A stretch of 64,000 bases of DNA from Rattus norvegicus (Eukaryota; Chordata; Mammalia; Rodentia; Muridae), in NCBI RefSeq assembly GCF_036323735.1, contig NC_086039.1, positions 157,217,627-157,281,626 on the forward strand. Reading direction: 5' to 3'. A program made the position numbers and the translations under genes. The notes under the pieces were generated by a model. That model did not search any database and had not been told where the DNA came from. It saw only the letters and a program-made list of their open reading frames with translations. Below are positions 11,170 through 29,033 of the stretch, in pieces; positions within the stretch are counted from its first letter, which is position 1, and each line of letters starts with the position of its first letter.

Positions 11170-12395
11170 TGCCAATGCCAGAGCATGGATGTGGAGGTCA
11201 GAAGACAACTTGTAGGAAGGAATCTGTTCTGTCTTTCCACCATGAAAGTTCCAGTGATTGAACTTAGGTTGTGAGGTTTGGGGTGCAAGCACCCATACCT
11301 GATGCACCACCTTGCTAATCTAACAAACACATTTTCCCCAACAAACACTCTTAAACACCCTTCTTATATTTTCTTCCTGTGAGATAGACCAAATAAATAG
11401 TGTATTAGTTCCCTAGGGTGCTGTAGCAAATTACCACAAACTAGACATCTTAAAACAAAACAGAATTCTTTCTGATAATTTTCTAGGCTACAAGTCACAA
11501 ATCAGGGTTTTGATGGAGCTAAGTTTGCTTTGAAGGATCTAGGAGAGAATTGGTTCCTGCTTTTCCTTTCCTGGTTGTATATGCTTGGCATGTAGCTGCA
11601 TCACTGCAGTCTTTCTTTATATGGCTTTCTTCCCTGTCTGCCTCTATGTTTTCCTTTTTTGCTTAGCATGGTGGCATTTAGAAGAGGTGAAAACAGGAGA
11701 ATCAGGAGTTCTAAGTCATTATTGCCTATGTAGTGAGTTTGAGGCCACCCCAGGCTATATGAGCCCATCACAAATAAACAAAAAGTAGGTAAATACATTT
11801 ATCTCTTTATGACCAGCCATTGGGTTATGACTCATCCTTCCATATTGTGACATTAGCTGTCAGTATGTCAGTATGAGTTTATTATAAATTGATTACATGT
11901 GCAAAAACCCTGTTTCCAAATTAAGATGTATGTACAACTTAGAGGGGGACATGAATTTGGGGTAAATACTATTTTAACAATACATAGACCACTATAAAAA
12001 ACATACATGAGTTAGGGGAGTAGCTAAGTTATCTTACTACAATTTAAAAAATGTTTATTTCATGTACATTGGTGTTTTGTCCACATGTGTGAAGGTGTCA
12101 AATCCTCTGGAACTGGAATTATCAACAGTTGGGAGATGTCATGTGAGTGCTGGGAATTGAACCTAGGTCCTCTGGAAGATCAGCTGGTGCTCTTAAGCCC
12201 TGGAGTAGCTCAGTTATAAAATTTATGAGTGGCACACAGGAAGCTCTAGGCTCAATTCCCAGTACCACCAAAACAAAGCAAAAAGATAAAAATTTGTACA
12301 TACCACTGCCTAGATTCTGTTTTAGAAATTTAGCATTATGTGTTTAATCACACACCGATCTTTGTAGCTTGACATCAGTTCACTTCCTCCTAAAT

Positions 12396-12576
12396 CAGTG
12401 TTTTTCACTGCTGCAATCCTATAATACAGTTCCTTATATTATGGTGACCCCAGCCATAAAATTATTTTCATTGCTATGTTACAACTGTAATTTTAATTTT
12501 GCTAGTTTTGATAGCTGATATACAACTCCTGTGAATGGGTCGTTCAGGGTCATGACCCATAGGTTGAGAACTACTG
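12396..12576. mobile_element. hAT-Charlie-type DNA transposon fossil (URR1-like)
   Basis: Non-autonomous fossil with inverted ends: CAGTGTTTTTCACTGCTG at the left and GGTTGAGAACTACTG at the right, which match the general hAT-Charlie terminal form CAGtGgTTctCAA. Internal phrases such as ttatggtgaccccagcc and gggtcatgacccatagg recall the rodent URR1 family from memory. Flanking 8-mers (tcctaaat, ccttagat) are only weakly alike, so any target duplication has decayed. Confidence 0.7.
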
Positions 12577-12625
12577 CCTTAGATTAATCAGCTTATATGT
12601 TAGAGTTCAAGATTTGGTTGTAGTC

Positions 12626-12695
12626 TTCCTTCCTTCCTTCCTTCCTTCCTTCCTTCCTTCCTTCCTTCCTTCCTTCCTTCCTTCTTTCCTTTCTT
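12626..12695. repeat. (CCTT)n microsatellite
   Basis: About 70 bp of CCTT units with degenerate 3' units. Confidence 0.95.
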
Positions 12696-13300
12696 TTGCA
12701 GTGCTTTAGGAATGAACTTATCTGTAAAGATAATCGGCAGACTAATAAAAATGTCACAGAAATGTAGGCAGGTTTGGTGGCTCACTGCTGTAATCCTAGC
12801 ACTAGAAAGGTTGAGGTTTACAAAGTGATTTTGTTCATACCATAACCCTGTTTCAAAACCAAACCAACCAAATAAAACAAAACCCAGAAAAGTCTCTACA
12901 TGCGTTTGTGATGGCAACTTCCATTTTGTCACTCTAGCTGTCAGTCCTTCCTCTAAGGCAAATCACAAGGAAGGATAATCCTCCCCTTGGAGTCACCCCT
13001 AATTTACAGTGGGATTGCCTTGTCAAGTGATGCTAAATAAAAAGAAAGTGTTCTGCTCTGACCATATTACCTGCCTTTTAATGGCAAATGACACGGACAT
13101 TGGTACTTATGTTGTTCTTCAGACCCGGCTGCCAGAAGAGTGGGTTTCCCCGCTCTTTTCTGATACTGCATCTGTTCTCTAGACTCCTCCATCCTGCCCA
13201 TTTTAACTGCTAGCTGGTGTTCCCTTGATGGTACGGTGGGCCCTTTTCTCATTCTAAGGGAGTGCATTTTCTACTGTGCCAGAGGAAGGGTCTATCTTTA

Positions 13301-13618
13301 GAAACAAAGACTTCAGTATCGCGATTTTAAGCAAAAAGAACGAAAACAAAAAGGCATGGGGTACTGTAGAACCAACCAGCCTGTCTGATCCAGGTAGCAG
13401 TGGGTAGCGCTCGGTCCCGCCTCCTTTCTTACAAGGAGCGTGCGTGACTGGAAACACGTACAGCCAACCAGTGAAAAGAAATGGTCGTGACTGCCACCCT
13501 TCTGGCCCAATCATAGGTGAGTATGTGAGAAGGCCCCTTCCCAGATTGATGGGGCGGGGCTTGGGCGGAGGTGACGGTCATCTGATCTGCAGCGGCACAG
13601 GCACTGAAGGCTGGGGCT
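13301..13618 (+). promoter_or_regulatory. Atp6ap1: Atp6ap1 promoter and 5' UTR
   Basis: CpG-containing GC-rich segment upstream of the Atp6ap1 start. A CCAAT box is visible at 13507-13511 and a GC box (GGGGCGGGGC) at about 13551-13560. There is no TATA box and no CACGTG core that would mark a canonical CLEAR/TFEB site. Confidence 0.6.
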
Positions 13619-20016
<6,398 letters not shown>

Positions 20017-20700
20017 CATATACCAGAGAGGGATTGAGGGAGTATTGGTGTCTAGGTTTCCATTTTGTGACACAGTGGATGGAAAGGTTTGTCCTCTTCC
20101 TACTATAGCATGAACCCTACATACACCACCCTCAGCCTGTCTTGCTTCCTCTTTCCTGGACAGGGACTTCCCTGAGGCTATCCCCCACTTCTACCAACAA
20201 AGTGTATTATTCTTCATAGATAAATCTTCCAGGCTTCATCAAGAGGGGAAGGGACCTTAATTCTAGGGTGCCCCCCTTTCCCTTTCTCCTTATTTATTCT
20301 TGCCCCTCTGCTATTATTTCGTGCTGTTTATAGTGCTTTTGTGTAGTAAATACTCACTCCCCAAGCTTTATGGAGCTTTCCAGCAATAGCCATGAACTTG
20401 AGGTCCCTTGAATTTGAGAGGTGTGGAAAGGCTAGTTAACTGTCCAGCTTAGCCTTTATGGGTTTTTTTTTTTTTTTGGCGGGTGGGGGTTAAGAATGAG
20501 CGGTACACTGGGGTTTATTTCTGTGACCTGAGAAGGAAGAAATCACCACGAGAACTGGAGAACAAAGTGTACTCATTGGGTTTCTGGTTTGTTCTCACAA
20601 GGATTGCCTGTCAAGAAGCCAGAAGTATGTGTGTGTGTGTGTGGGGGGGGTGTGCTCTGTTGTTTCATTCCTAATAAAATAAAGACGTGTTGCCATGTGT
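20017..20700 (+). other. Atp6ap1: Atp6ap1 3' UTR
   Basis: Repeat-free sequence between the stop codon and the overlapping AATAAA pair at 20673-20683. It includes a poly-T run at about 20462-20478 and a short GT/G-rich run at about 20628-20650. Confidence 0.75.
20673..20683 (+). promoter_or_regulatory. Atp6ap1: Atp6ap1 polyadenylation signals (two overlapping AATAAA)
   Basis: AATAAA at 20673-20678 and again at 20678-20683, followed by a GT-rich stretch (acgtgttgccatgtgttggg), a good downstream element. Confidence 0.8.
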
Positions 20701-21397
20701 TGGGCTCCAGCCACTTATTTCTACACTGGACAAGTAGATTTGTTCTTGACTGAAGGGAAGAACTGCTCAGATGTAGTCCTGTCAGGCAAGAAATGAGAGA
20801 GGAAGGGTGGGAGGGTCTTCAGTAAGCCGATACTCTTAACAAGCCGGAGAAGAGGCTTGTTACTTTTCCTCGCCATGGGAGGAATCCTGACAATGGCAGC
20901 TCTCCCAGCGCTAGGGCCAGCTGCAACAACACACTGCAGGGCTTCCATGCCTTTCTGTTTCTCCCAGGGGCGGTACGGGAGCGCGCGGGGCGGGGCGGGG
21001 CGCGCGCAGCTCCCGCGCAAGGATCCTTCGCTAGACGTAGCACCTGCCGCCGGCCTGCCCCGCCCCGTATTTCTCTGGGCTCACGGAGAGCCGCGTTAAC
21101 CCCTGCAATCATTCTGGTGCTGGGACCCAGGTGCCAGAACCCCTCCTAGAAAACAAGCGAGGAAATGGTGGCTTTGGTTGGGCGTGGCTTGGCCAGAGGA
21201 GGGAGAGGGACTCATTGACGCTGCGTAGGGATCGGGAGACGACCGATAGACGCCATCTTTGGGTCAGTGCGGCGGCAGCGGCAGCGGCAGCAGCAGCAGC
21301 AGCAGCAGCAACAGCAACAGTAGAGGCATTGGTAGCAGCTGCTGTGGTGAAGGAGGAGGAGGAGAAGAAGAGCGGGCGCTGGTACCAAGGCCTGACC
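20701..21397 (+). promoter_or_regulatory. Gdi1: Gdi1 GC-rich promoter and 5' UTR
   Basis: A short spacer separates the Atp6ap1 poly(A) signal from Gdi1. From about 20960 it becomes strongly GC- and CpG-rich, with GC boxes (GGGGCGGGGCGGGGCGCGCG at about 20987-21006). There is no TATA box. The transcription start probably lies near 21200-21260, ahead of the GCG/GCA repeat; this position is inferred, not seen. Confidence 0.65.
21270..21320 (+). repeat. Gdi1: GCG/GCA (CAG) trinucleotide repeat in the Gdi1 5' UTR
   Basis: About 17 GCN triplets (gcg and gca units, then a few aca interruptions) located 78 bp before the Gdi1 ATG. The triplet phase is the same as the Gdi1 frame, reading polyalanine. 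Confidence 0.92.
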
Positions 21398-21954
21398 ATG
21401 GATGAGGAATACGATGTGATTGTGCTGGGGACAGGTCTTACCGTAAGTGCCACCTCAGGCGCTCGTAGCCCTGCATCATGCCATCCCCCACCCCGCAGTG
21501 ATGCAGAGTCCGGGTTACCCGACCCATCCTCCCATCATTGCGTTCCTGCCTCCAGCCCTGGAAAAGCCCATGCCCACCCCACTACCTCATCCTAGAGTGT
21601 TGATGCCAGTTCGCAATTCTTCGTAGAGGGCCCCACTTTGGCCAGTATTCCAGCACCCTAGATCTTAACCACGGACCCCTCACCTTCCCTATCTGTGTCA
21701 CTGAGGTGGAAAACTCACCCCCCTCACACACACTGGACCCGTTGCATCCAACCCCACCCTTCGCCTGCACTCATCACCTGCTCAAGTAATTGATTAGCAT
21801 CTTTTACCATCTTGTGATCACACTAGGGCATGGAGTATGAAGATAAAGATATGGGGGCTTTTCAAGGGTGGGCCCTCATCCTGCCTCTCTGCCTTTTGGG
21901 AGGGATAGGGAACCCATGGAATGTTCCAGAAACAGCGGGAGGGAGGGAGGGAGG

Positions 21955-21998
<44 letters not shown>

Positions 21999-24900
21999 TG
22001 TGTAGGGAGGGGGTGTTAGTGACCGCTTTCCCTCTACCCCAATTCGGTTTCCCATGGAGACCTCAGAGTGAATATATATCCTCAGCCTTTGTCCTTGGGT
22101 TAGTGACAGTGACTGGTGAGAGTGTCCGGTGTCCCCGTCGCCCCCCCCCCCCCCCGCACAAATCTTTTTTCGTTTGAACCCTGAGCCTAGAGCAGTGGAT
22201 GCACAGCCAGAAGAGAGTCAGGGGCTCCTGCCCTTAAAAGGAGGAGCAGGGTGGAGCCTGGGATTTCAAGGACTTGGCCTTATCTTTCAAAGAGCCTTTG
22301 AATTGTTTCTTCTGTAGACTCATTGTCTTGTCTTTTTGTGAGCTCAGAGCAGGTAGATACTTTTGGCTTGTTGATGCTAGAAGAACTGTAAGCTCTGTCC
22401 CCCAAGCCTCCTTTAATGCTCTAGTAGTTTACTCAGCAGGGTTATAAAGGAAACATCATATGAAGCTATCTTCCCCTCCCCAGTTTTAGGCACTGGAAAG
22501 AGGTAGGACTTTGCATTATGAATTTTGTAGTGGGCATGAGGCAGGGACAAATCAGAGATGCTCATTGGAGGGTAGATGAGGTATAGCTGCCAATGCCACT
22601 CTTTCCCCAGGAATGCATCCTGTCTGGCATCATGTCTGTGAATGGAAAGAAGGTGTTGCACATGGACCGAAACCCCTACTATGGGGGTGAGAGCTCTTCT
22701 ATCACACCCCTTGAGGAGGTAAGATTTCTTATTCTCAGACTTGGGCTTAGACCCAGACCCCTTGTTAGTCCCCCACATAGGTGTAAAGGGGGGAAGTAGT
22801 TCTCAGGTCCCAGGCAGGAGAGTGGGGAAGGGAAGCTAGTCCTTGACATTTGTCTTTCTTTCCTGTCCTGCTTACAGCTATATAAGCGCTTTCAGTTGCT
22901 GGAAGGGCCCCCTGAATCAATGGGCCGGGGCCGAGACTGGAATGTTGACTTGATCCCCAAATTCCTCATGGCCAATGGTGAGGGAGATTAAAAAGGGCGA
23001 TGGGGGTGGTGAGTAGGAAGATGGGGTATGGGGTGTTCAATCTCCAGAATATGATCAGTCACACTACTGAGAGTTTTTTGAAGGAAAACACACCCTTACT
23101 CCCTTTGGACACAGGTCAGCTGGTAAAGATGCTACTGTATACAGAAGTGACTCGTTATCTGGACTTCAAGGTGGTAGAGGGCAGCTTTGTATACAAAGGG
23201 GGCAAGATCTACAAAGTGCCATCTACTGAGACTGAGGCCTTGGCTTCTAGTGAGTATGAGTCTCCTTAAGCAGAAGAATGGGGCTGGAGGGGACAAACTG
23301 TTTTCAGGACAGTTGGGCAAAAGGCTCCTCTTTGCATAAACCTAATCTTAGCTCCGTGTAGTCCTAGAGGCCCCTTGCTTTATAGTTTCTTTATTGGACA
23401 GTGCTACCAATCTTGGCAAGTTGCCAGAAAGGAAGTTCACAGAAGAGGATTCTTTTTTGTCAAAGGGCCTACTTGCCCTAAGTGGAGCTGGGAGGGTCTC
23501 TTCCTACAAATAGGAAAATTGAGACCAAGAAAGGTGGAGCAGTGTTGCATAAGAGAGTTCTGGTGGGAGCCAAGGCACCAATTTTCCTGGCCTGCTCTGT
23601 TAGAAAGAGGAGCTCTATGTCCGAGTAATGCAAATGATCTTTTCAATACCTTTCTTTCAGATCTGATGGGCATGTTTGAAAAACGACGCTTCCGAAAATT
23701 TTTGGTGTTTGTGGCAAACTTTGATGAGAATGACCCCAAAACCTTTGAGGGTGTTGACCCGCAGACCACCAGCATGCGTGATGTCTACCGGAAGTTTGAC
23801 CTGGGCCAAGATGTCATTGATTTCACTGGCCATGCCCTGGCGCTCTACCGCACTGATGAGTGAGGGGAAAGCTGGCTGGTGATGGGAGCCCCTTGTCTGG
23901 CTCACACCCTCTCCACACCTGCCTATTGTACCTACTGCCCATCCTGCATGTCACTTGTACTCAGCTCCAGGCTCACCTGTTCCATTTCCATCCCTCTCCA
24001 TTTGACCCACATCTTTGCCAGGTCACAAAGGGTGGTGGGAAGGCTGGCTGGTGTCTTTGTAAATGAACAAGGGTGCTGCTATCAAAGCATATTCCCTGGT
24101 TCTTTTTCCGTAGTTACCTGGATCAGCCATGTCTTGAGACTATTAACCGCATCAAGTTGTACAGTGAGTCCCTGGCCCGGTATGGCAAGAGCCCATATTT
24201 GTACCCACTCTATGGCCTGGGTGAGCTGCCTCAGGGCTTTGCCAGGTGAGGATCTGTCTTTTTCAGCTAGCATTACTGGTAAGACAAGGCCAAGAATGGA
24301 AATTACCTTGAATATTTTTGTGGCATCTCCTACTTTCCCATCTAATTTTCATGTATATTACTGTATCCCTGGGTAATGGGGGCATAGCCCTAGTGCATTA
24401 AAGTGCAGAGTAGAGGTTGGAGAGATGGCTCAGCAGATAAGAGCACTTGTTTACACCAAGGACCCGGGTTCAATTCCAATACCAATATACATGGTAGTTC
24501 ACAACCATCTATAATTCCAGTTTTAGGGAATTCATAACCTTCATCTGGCCTTCATAAGCACCAGGCATGCATGTGGTGTACAGATATACACGTAAACAAA
24601 ACACACACATGTGTGTATGTGTGTGTGTGTATATATATATATAATTTTAAAAGTAGGTGGAAATACAAAGTAAAGAAGTAGGTCACCATGAACATAGCTT
24701 CCCCCAGCTCTTGGTAGTACCAGGACTAAGTCTAGGACCCCGGAACCTTGTGTCTGGGCTTCCCTGGAGTTTGAATCTCTTACAGAGAGTTCTTTATTCT
24801 TGACTCCTAGGCTGTTTCTTGGTTTGTTTTTGTTTTGTTTTGTTTTGTTTTTTTGTTTTTGTTTTTTTTTTCGGGGCTGGGGACCGAACCCAGGGCCTTG

Positions 24901-27106
24901 CGCTTCCTAGGCAAGCGCTCTACCACTGAGCCTAATCCCCAACCCCTCCTGGGCTGTTTCTATGTGGAGCTACTTCTTCATGCTACCTTCTGTTGACCCT
25001 TTGCAGAACAATATGTACAGAAACACCAGAGAGGAAGGAATATGTCAGTATGGGCCCTAAGTTTATGGGAGGGACACCTGAAACAGTTGGAGTTAAACTC
25101 TGTATACCTGTGTTCTCTACCCCACTGGTGGGGTGAGGAGGGTACAGTAGAATTGGTCCCCACATTTCTGAGAAGACTTCCCCATCATTTTTCTTACTAC
25201 AGATTGAGTGCCATCTATGGGGGAACATACATGCTGAACAAACCAGTGGATGACATCATCATGGAAAATGGCAAGGTGGTGGGTGTAAAATCTGAGGGAG
25301 AGGTAAGCCTGCCCTGTGCATTTGTATTACCATGGTTTGGGTAAGATTTGGTCTTTTTCAGAGCTATGTTCTTAGGGAACCTTATTACTTCTTAACCCTG
25401 AGAACCTTATAGCTAAAGCCTGGGTGGTCAATAAAACTCTACATAGTTATTCCTGTTGGCAAGAAATATCCTTCAAACTACAAGGTGTAGTGGCACACAA
25501 CTGTATTCCTAGTACTTGGGAGGCCAAGGCAGATGGATCTAAATTAATCAAGAGGTATCCTTCAGAAGTCACATACTTTGTATTCCTGAATGTATTCTTT
25601 TGGAAAGGGTGTCCTGTATCCCAGGCTGGCCTCAAATAGTGTATATAACTGAAGATGAACTTTCAATCCTTGTGCTTCCACCTTCTTGATGCCGAATTAC
25701 AGGTGTGTGTCAAGATACCTGGTTTATGCATTGCTGGGAATCTAACCCGGGGCTTTATGCATGATAGGCAAGCACTCTACCAACTGAGATAGTATGCCTA
25801 TCCCTCAACCCCCAACTATCCTTCAGCCTTGGGTGCTGAGTTTTGGGCCAAACACTCTCAAATAAAAAACTTTTTTTTCTGGCAACAGAAAAAAAAGTTT
25901 TTGTGATCATTGTGTTTCAGCAATAGGGTTATCTAGCCCTGTATGTGAGGACTGATCTCTCTGAGCTTCAAGGAAAGGGTTATGTACTACATACAGGAGG
26001 GACAGTGATGACAGCTCAGAGCTGTCTGGCTTTACTTTTGGCTCAGCTTAACACTACCTGGGACAAGGGAATCATCCAACAGGTGCAAAATCTTCTGCTA
26101 CCTTCACAGGTGGCCCGCTGCAAGCAGCTGATCTGTGATCCCAGCTACATCCCAGACCGTGTGCGAAAGGCTGGCCAGGTTATTCGCATCATCTGCATCC
26201 TCAGCCACCCCATCAAGAATACCAATGATGCCAATTCCTGCCAAATTATCATCCCTCAGAATCAGGTCAACAGGAAGTCAGGTAGGCCAGGCTGTAAGGG
26301 ACTCCCTTCTGTTGTTATGCCTCTCTTCTCACAAGAAATCTTGGGGATTCTTGTGACATTTTGTTACAGAATATATCTGGGGATTGGATGGCCAGGGCAC
26401 TTACTTTCTTCATGAGAATGACAGTTTGGATGCTGTTTACATGTTTGGTTGAGGGCAAGGGGCTTGTGGTCCAGATATCTGTCTAGCCTGTAGGAACTAC
26501 CTTTTTGTGTGGCTATTTCCTCTGGTACATGTTAACCAAGTGGCTTCCTGTGGTCAGACATCTATGTGTGCATGATCTCCTATGCACACAACGTGGCCGC
26601 ACAAGGCAAATACATCGCCATTGCCAGCACCACCGTAGAGACTGCAGAACCAGAAAAGGAGGTTGAGCCTGCATTGGAGCTGTTGGAACCTATTGACCAA
26701 AAGTGAGAGGCTGAGCCAAACTTGATGGGGAGGCTGGGGACTAGGAATGGGCAAGTCCCATTATAAGACTTTTCCCTTCTTCTTTTCTTCCATTTACCCC
26801 TCAGGTTTGTGGCTATCAGTGATTTATATGAGCCCATTGATGACGGTTCAGAGAGTCAGGTAAAAAGGCTGTCCCTGTCAGTCCTGGTTCTTGCTGTCTA
26901 CCCAAGATCCTCTGCCTGACTTCTGTGAATCCTGGGGTTCTGCCTATTTACAGGTGTTCTGTTCCTGCTCCTATGATGCTACCACACACTTTGAGACAAC
27001 CTGCAATGACATCAAAGATATCTACAAACGCATGGCTGGTTCTGCCTTTGATTTTGAGAACATGAAGCGCAAACAGAATGATGTCTTTGGAGAAGCCGAT
27101 CAGTGA
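21398..27106 (+). CDS. Gdi1: Rab GDP dissociation inhibitor alpha, 11 coding exons, 447 aa
   Basis: Cytosolic protein that extracts prenylated GDP-bound Rab proteins from membranes and recycles them; brain-enriched, and linked to X-linked intellectual disability in human (known). Exons: 21398-21442, 22611-22718, 22878-22977, 23115-23249, 23661-23859, 24114-24245, 25203-25302, 26110-26281, 26558-26702, 26805-26859, 26954-27106; 1344 nt, all GT-AG. The N-terminus MDEEYDVIVLGTGLTE carries the GTG-based dinucleotide-fold motif shared by GDI and REP proteins; exon 1 ends inside this motif. Further family landmarks are [32 protein letters not shown] and NDIKDIYKRMAGSAFDFENM. The C-terminus is NDVFGEADQ. 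The start ATG has a good context (gaccATGg). Length equals the mammalian protein. No truncation or frameshift is seen, so the gene is judged intact. Confidence 0.97.
21443..22610 (+). other. Gdi1 intron 1 with simple repeats
   Basis: Mostly unique sequence. It contains (GGGA)n at about 21936-21956 running into (GT)n at 21957-21997, and a 15-base poly-C run at 22141-22155. No SINE is recognised. Confidence 0.8.
24246..25202 (+). other. Gdi1 intron 6 with SINEs
   Basis: Contains a B3-like SINE in plus orientation at about 24415-24660 whose tail has grown into a CA/GT/AT dinucleotide tract (24597-24643), and an antisense ID element listed separately. The last 230 bases are unique. Confidence 0.75.
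24820..24946 (-). repeat. ID element with (TTTTG)n tail
   Basis: Antisense ID (cggggctggggaccgaaccc through cctaatccccaacccc) with a long T/TTTTG tail at its left. It has a near-perfect 15-bp target duplication, tcctaggctgtttct at 24805-24819 against tcctgggctgtttct at 24947-24961. Confidence 0.92.
25303..26109 (+). other. Gdi1 intron 7 with old SINE remnants
   Basis: Degenerate B1-like pieces at about 25480-25640 and 25640-25720 and an antisense ID-like remnant near 25725-25810. The final 250 bases before the acceptor at 26109 look unique. Confidence 0.6.
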
Positions 27107-27353
27107 TTGCTGACTCCCCTCCTCCAGCCCCTGTTCCCCTCTCCCCAACTTGTGTGTCCTTCTCTAGGGCAGGGGAGATGGTATGGCTGGGCATCCCTGT
27201 TTCCAGCATCTTCTGCTTCCCCCCACCACATTCCAATCACCCACCTTAATTGATTTGATTCACTGACCATATCCTTAACCTTAGTGATGGTTTGGGAGAT
27301 GGGAGTTGGATAGTATCCTCTTTCTTGATCTGTCCTTGTTCTATGGAAAGTGG

Positions 27354-27393
<40 letters not shown>

Positions 27394-27935
27394 CCCCAAT
27401 TTTGCTGTTTGGGAAGGAGTGGAGGAAAAACTGACTCTAACCCCCACTGCTCTTAGTCCCAAATGTAGAGGCCTTTGGAGATACCCCATCTCCTCCCCCA
27501 ACTCTTATGTGTTGGAGAGAAGGGACCCTCCCAGCACAAAATTGCATTCCTTCTCCTTATAATTTATTCTAATTTATTAACTTTGGAGTACCTGTCTGAG
27601 CCCTCAGCCTTTCTGTGCAGCCTAGGGCTGTAGAGTGAGCTACCCTGGCCTCTCCCAGCCCAGGCAAAGCCTGGGCTGGGAGAAGGTTTAGATGTGACCC
27701 CCTCTGGAGGTTGGTCTGTTTTGAATTTCTTTTGTATTGTGTTCACTGAGAAAAAGTAATGTGAGCAAAGCAGAAGGAGGTAGGAAAGTGGATCCAAACC
27801 CCAGTGTGCCCTGCCCCATGCCTTTTCCTTTAGTGGTGGGAAACCCTTACCTTGCAAAGTGAATATGAACCCTTCCCCAACCTCTAGTGTATTTCACAGA
27901 AAATAAAAACCTCCCAATAAAGTTATTGAAACCTA
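27107..27935 (+). other. Gdi1: Gdi1 3' UTR with (GT)n
   Basis: Long non-coding 3' segment with a (TG)n tract at 27356-27392 and no SINE. It ends just after the second of two AATAAA signals. Confidence 0.8.
27902..27921 (+). promoter_or_regulatory. Gdi1: Gdi1 polyadenylation signals
   Basis: Two AATAAA hexamers, at 27902-27907 and 27916-27921, 14 bp apart. Confidence 0.8.
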
Positions 27936-28800
27936 AGTCTGGATCTTTAGGTTCTTTGCTTAAAGGTTGGGTTTTGCAGGACAGTGGCAATTTATCTTCT
28001 GGAATTAAGAGTTGTATCCTCACAGATCAAGGCAGGTTTAGTAGATCAGCTGGTGTTGGATGGGTCATTGTTTACTAGTAAATCAGAGAGAAGGCCGTTA
28101 GATGTGGAGGTTTGGGTTCAAGGCTATACTGATCTCTCAGGCAGAATAGCACAGGTGAGATGGTTCAATGGGTAAAGGCACTTTTCAGGTAACCATGAGT
28201 TTGATCTTTGGAGCCCATGTAAAGGGGGAAGGAAAAAACTGACTGCAATATGACCTCTGCACATGTTCAGTAGCTTGTGCACACACATATAAACACATTT
28301 AAAATTTTATGTGTATTGCTGTTTTGCCTAGATGGATGTGCACAACTTGCATATCTGCTGCCTGCAGAGGCCAGTATCTACAGGAACTGGAGTTACAGTT
28401 GGTTGTGAGTTATTTGGGTGCTGGGGATCGATCCTGGGTCCTTTGGAAGAATATCCAGTACCCATCATTGCCTGAGCCATCTCTTCTGCCTCACACAAAT
28501 TTTTAAGAGGAGAAGGTATCAGGAGTCCCAGTCCTGGGAAAACAGAGGTACCTGGACCTAGCCTTGGATGATAGTAAAAAAAAAAATCCAAGCAGCCAAA
28601 TAGCGTCTGTGTTTGACCAAGCAGGGAAAATCAGCCTCCGCGGGAAGGGGCAAAGAGTTTCATCAGTCAAACAGGGAGCAGTGCGCTTAGCCTTGGGGCC
28701 AGCAGAAGGAAGTTAGGAGGGCTGGAGGTCCAGCTTAATATAACATTTAACTTTGAGGACAGACAGGAAGATAGAGGACCCAGCTCCATTTCGCAATACA
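27936..28800. other. Gdi1-Fam50a spacer
   Basis: Unique sequence at both ends. In the middle lie a diverged plus-orientation B3/B4-like SINE (about 28145-28300) and, back to back with it, an antisense B3/RSINE-like copy (about 28305-28500). No gene is seen. Confidence 0.65.
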
Positions 28801-29033
28801 CGATGTGGGATGAACTCAGCCTCCTGTGGGGCGGGGCGAGGTGAGATCACGTGTCAGAGCCGCGGGCGTAGGGCAGGGCCGGCGTCTGCACGTTCCCAGT
28901 TGGTGACGTCACGTATCAGCTGACTAAATTGCTGCCGCCACGGACGTCGCCTTCACTGCCAGGACTTCTTCAGGCGAAAGTCACTGTTGCCGCTGTTGCT
29001 GCCGCCGCCGCCACTGAAACCACCGCTGCCACC
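28801..29033 (+). promoter_or_regulatory. Fam50a: Fam50a promoter and 5' UTR
   Basis: CpG-rich promoter. It contains a GC box (GGGGCGGGGC), an E-box CACGTG at 28848-28853 and a perfect palindromic CRE TGACGTCA at 28904-28911 that continues into cgtatcagctgac. A run of GCC/GCN triplets precedes the start, which has an optimal Kozak context (gccaccATGg). Confidence 0.75.
28904..28911. promoter_or_regulatory. Perfect CRE (TGACGTCA)
   Basis: Full palindromic CREB/ATF-type site 123 bp upstream of the Fam50a start codon and probably within tens of bases of the transcription start. The site is seen in the sequence; its use is inferred. Confidence 0.7.

Larger units (their letters stand above)
7670..13300. 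other. Tafazzin-Atp6ap1 spacer, packed with SINEs
   Basis: No gene is seen. B1-like and B4-like pieces lie at about 7885-8010, 8030-8280 and 8640-8760 in plus orientation, and at 8295-8440, 9905-10180 and 10225-10320 in minus orientation. B3-like SINEs lie at 8757-8910, 8920-9110, 9370-9540 and 9550-9740 (plus) and at 11167-11335 and 12040-12200 (minus). An old ID-like piece sits at about 9745-9815. Young IDs, a B2, a hAT fossil and two pyrimidine microsatellites are listed separately. The stretches 11340-12000 and 12880-13300 look mostly unique. Confidence 0.75.

Noticed and set aside
11043..11348. Open frames rich in RE/RQ or SL/CL dipeptides
   Set aside because: Low-complexity translation of the CT/TCTG microsatellite.
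23375..23863. 162-codon open frame in Gdi1
   Set aside because: Its 3' half is the true Gdi1 exon 5 (23661-23859); the 5' half is intron read-through before the acceptor ending at 23660.
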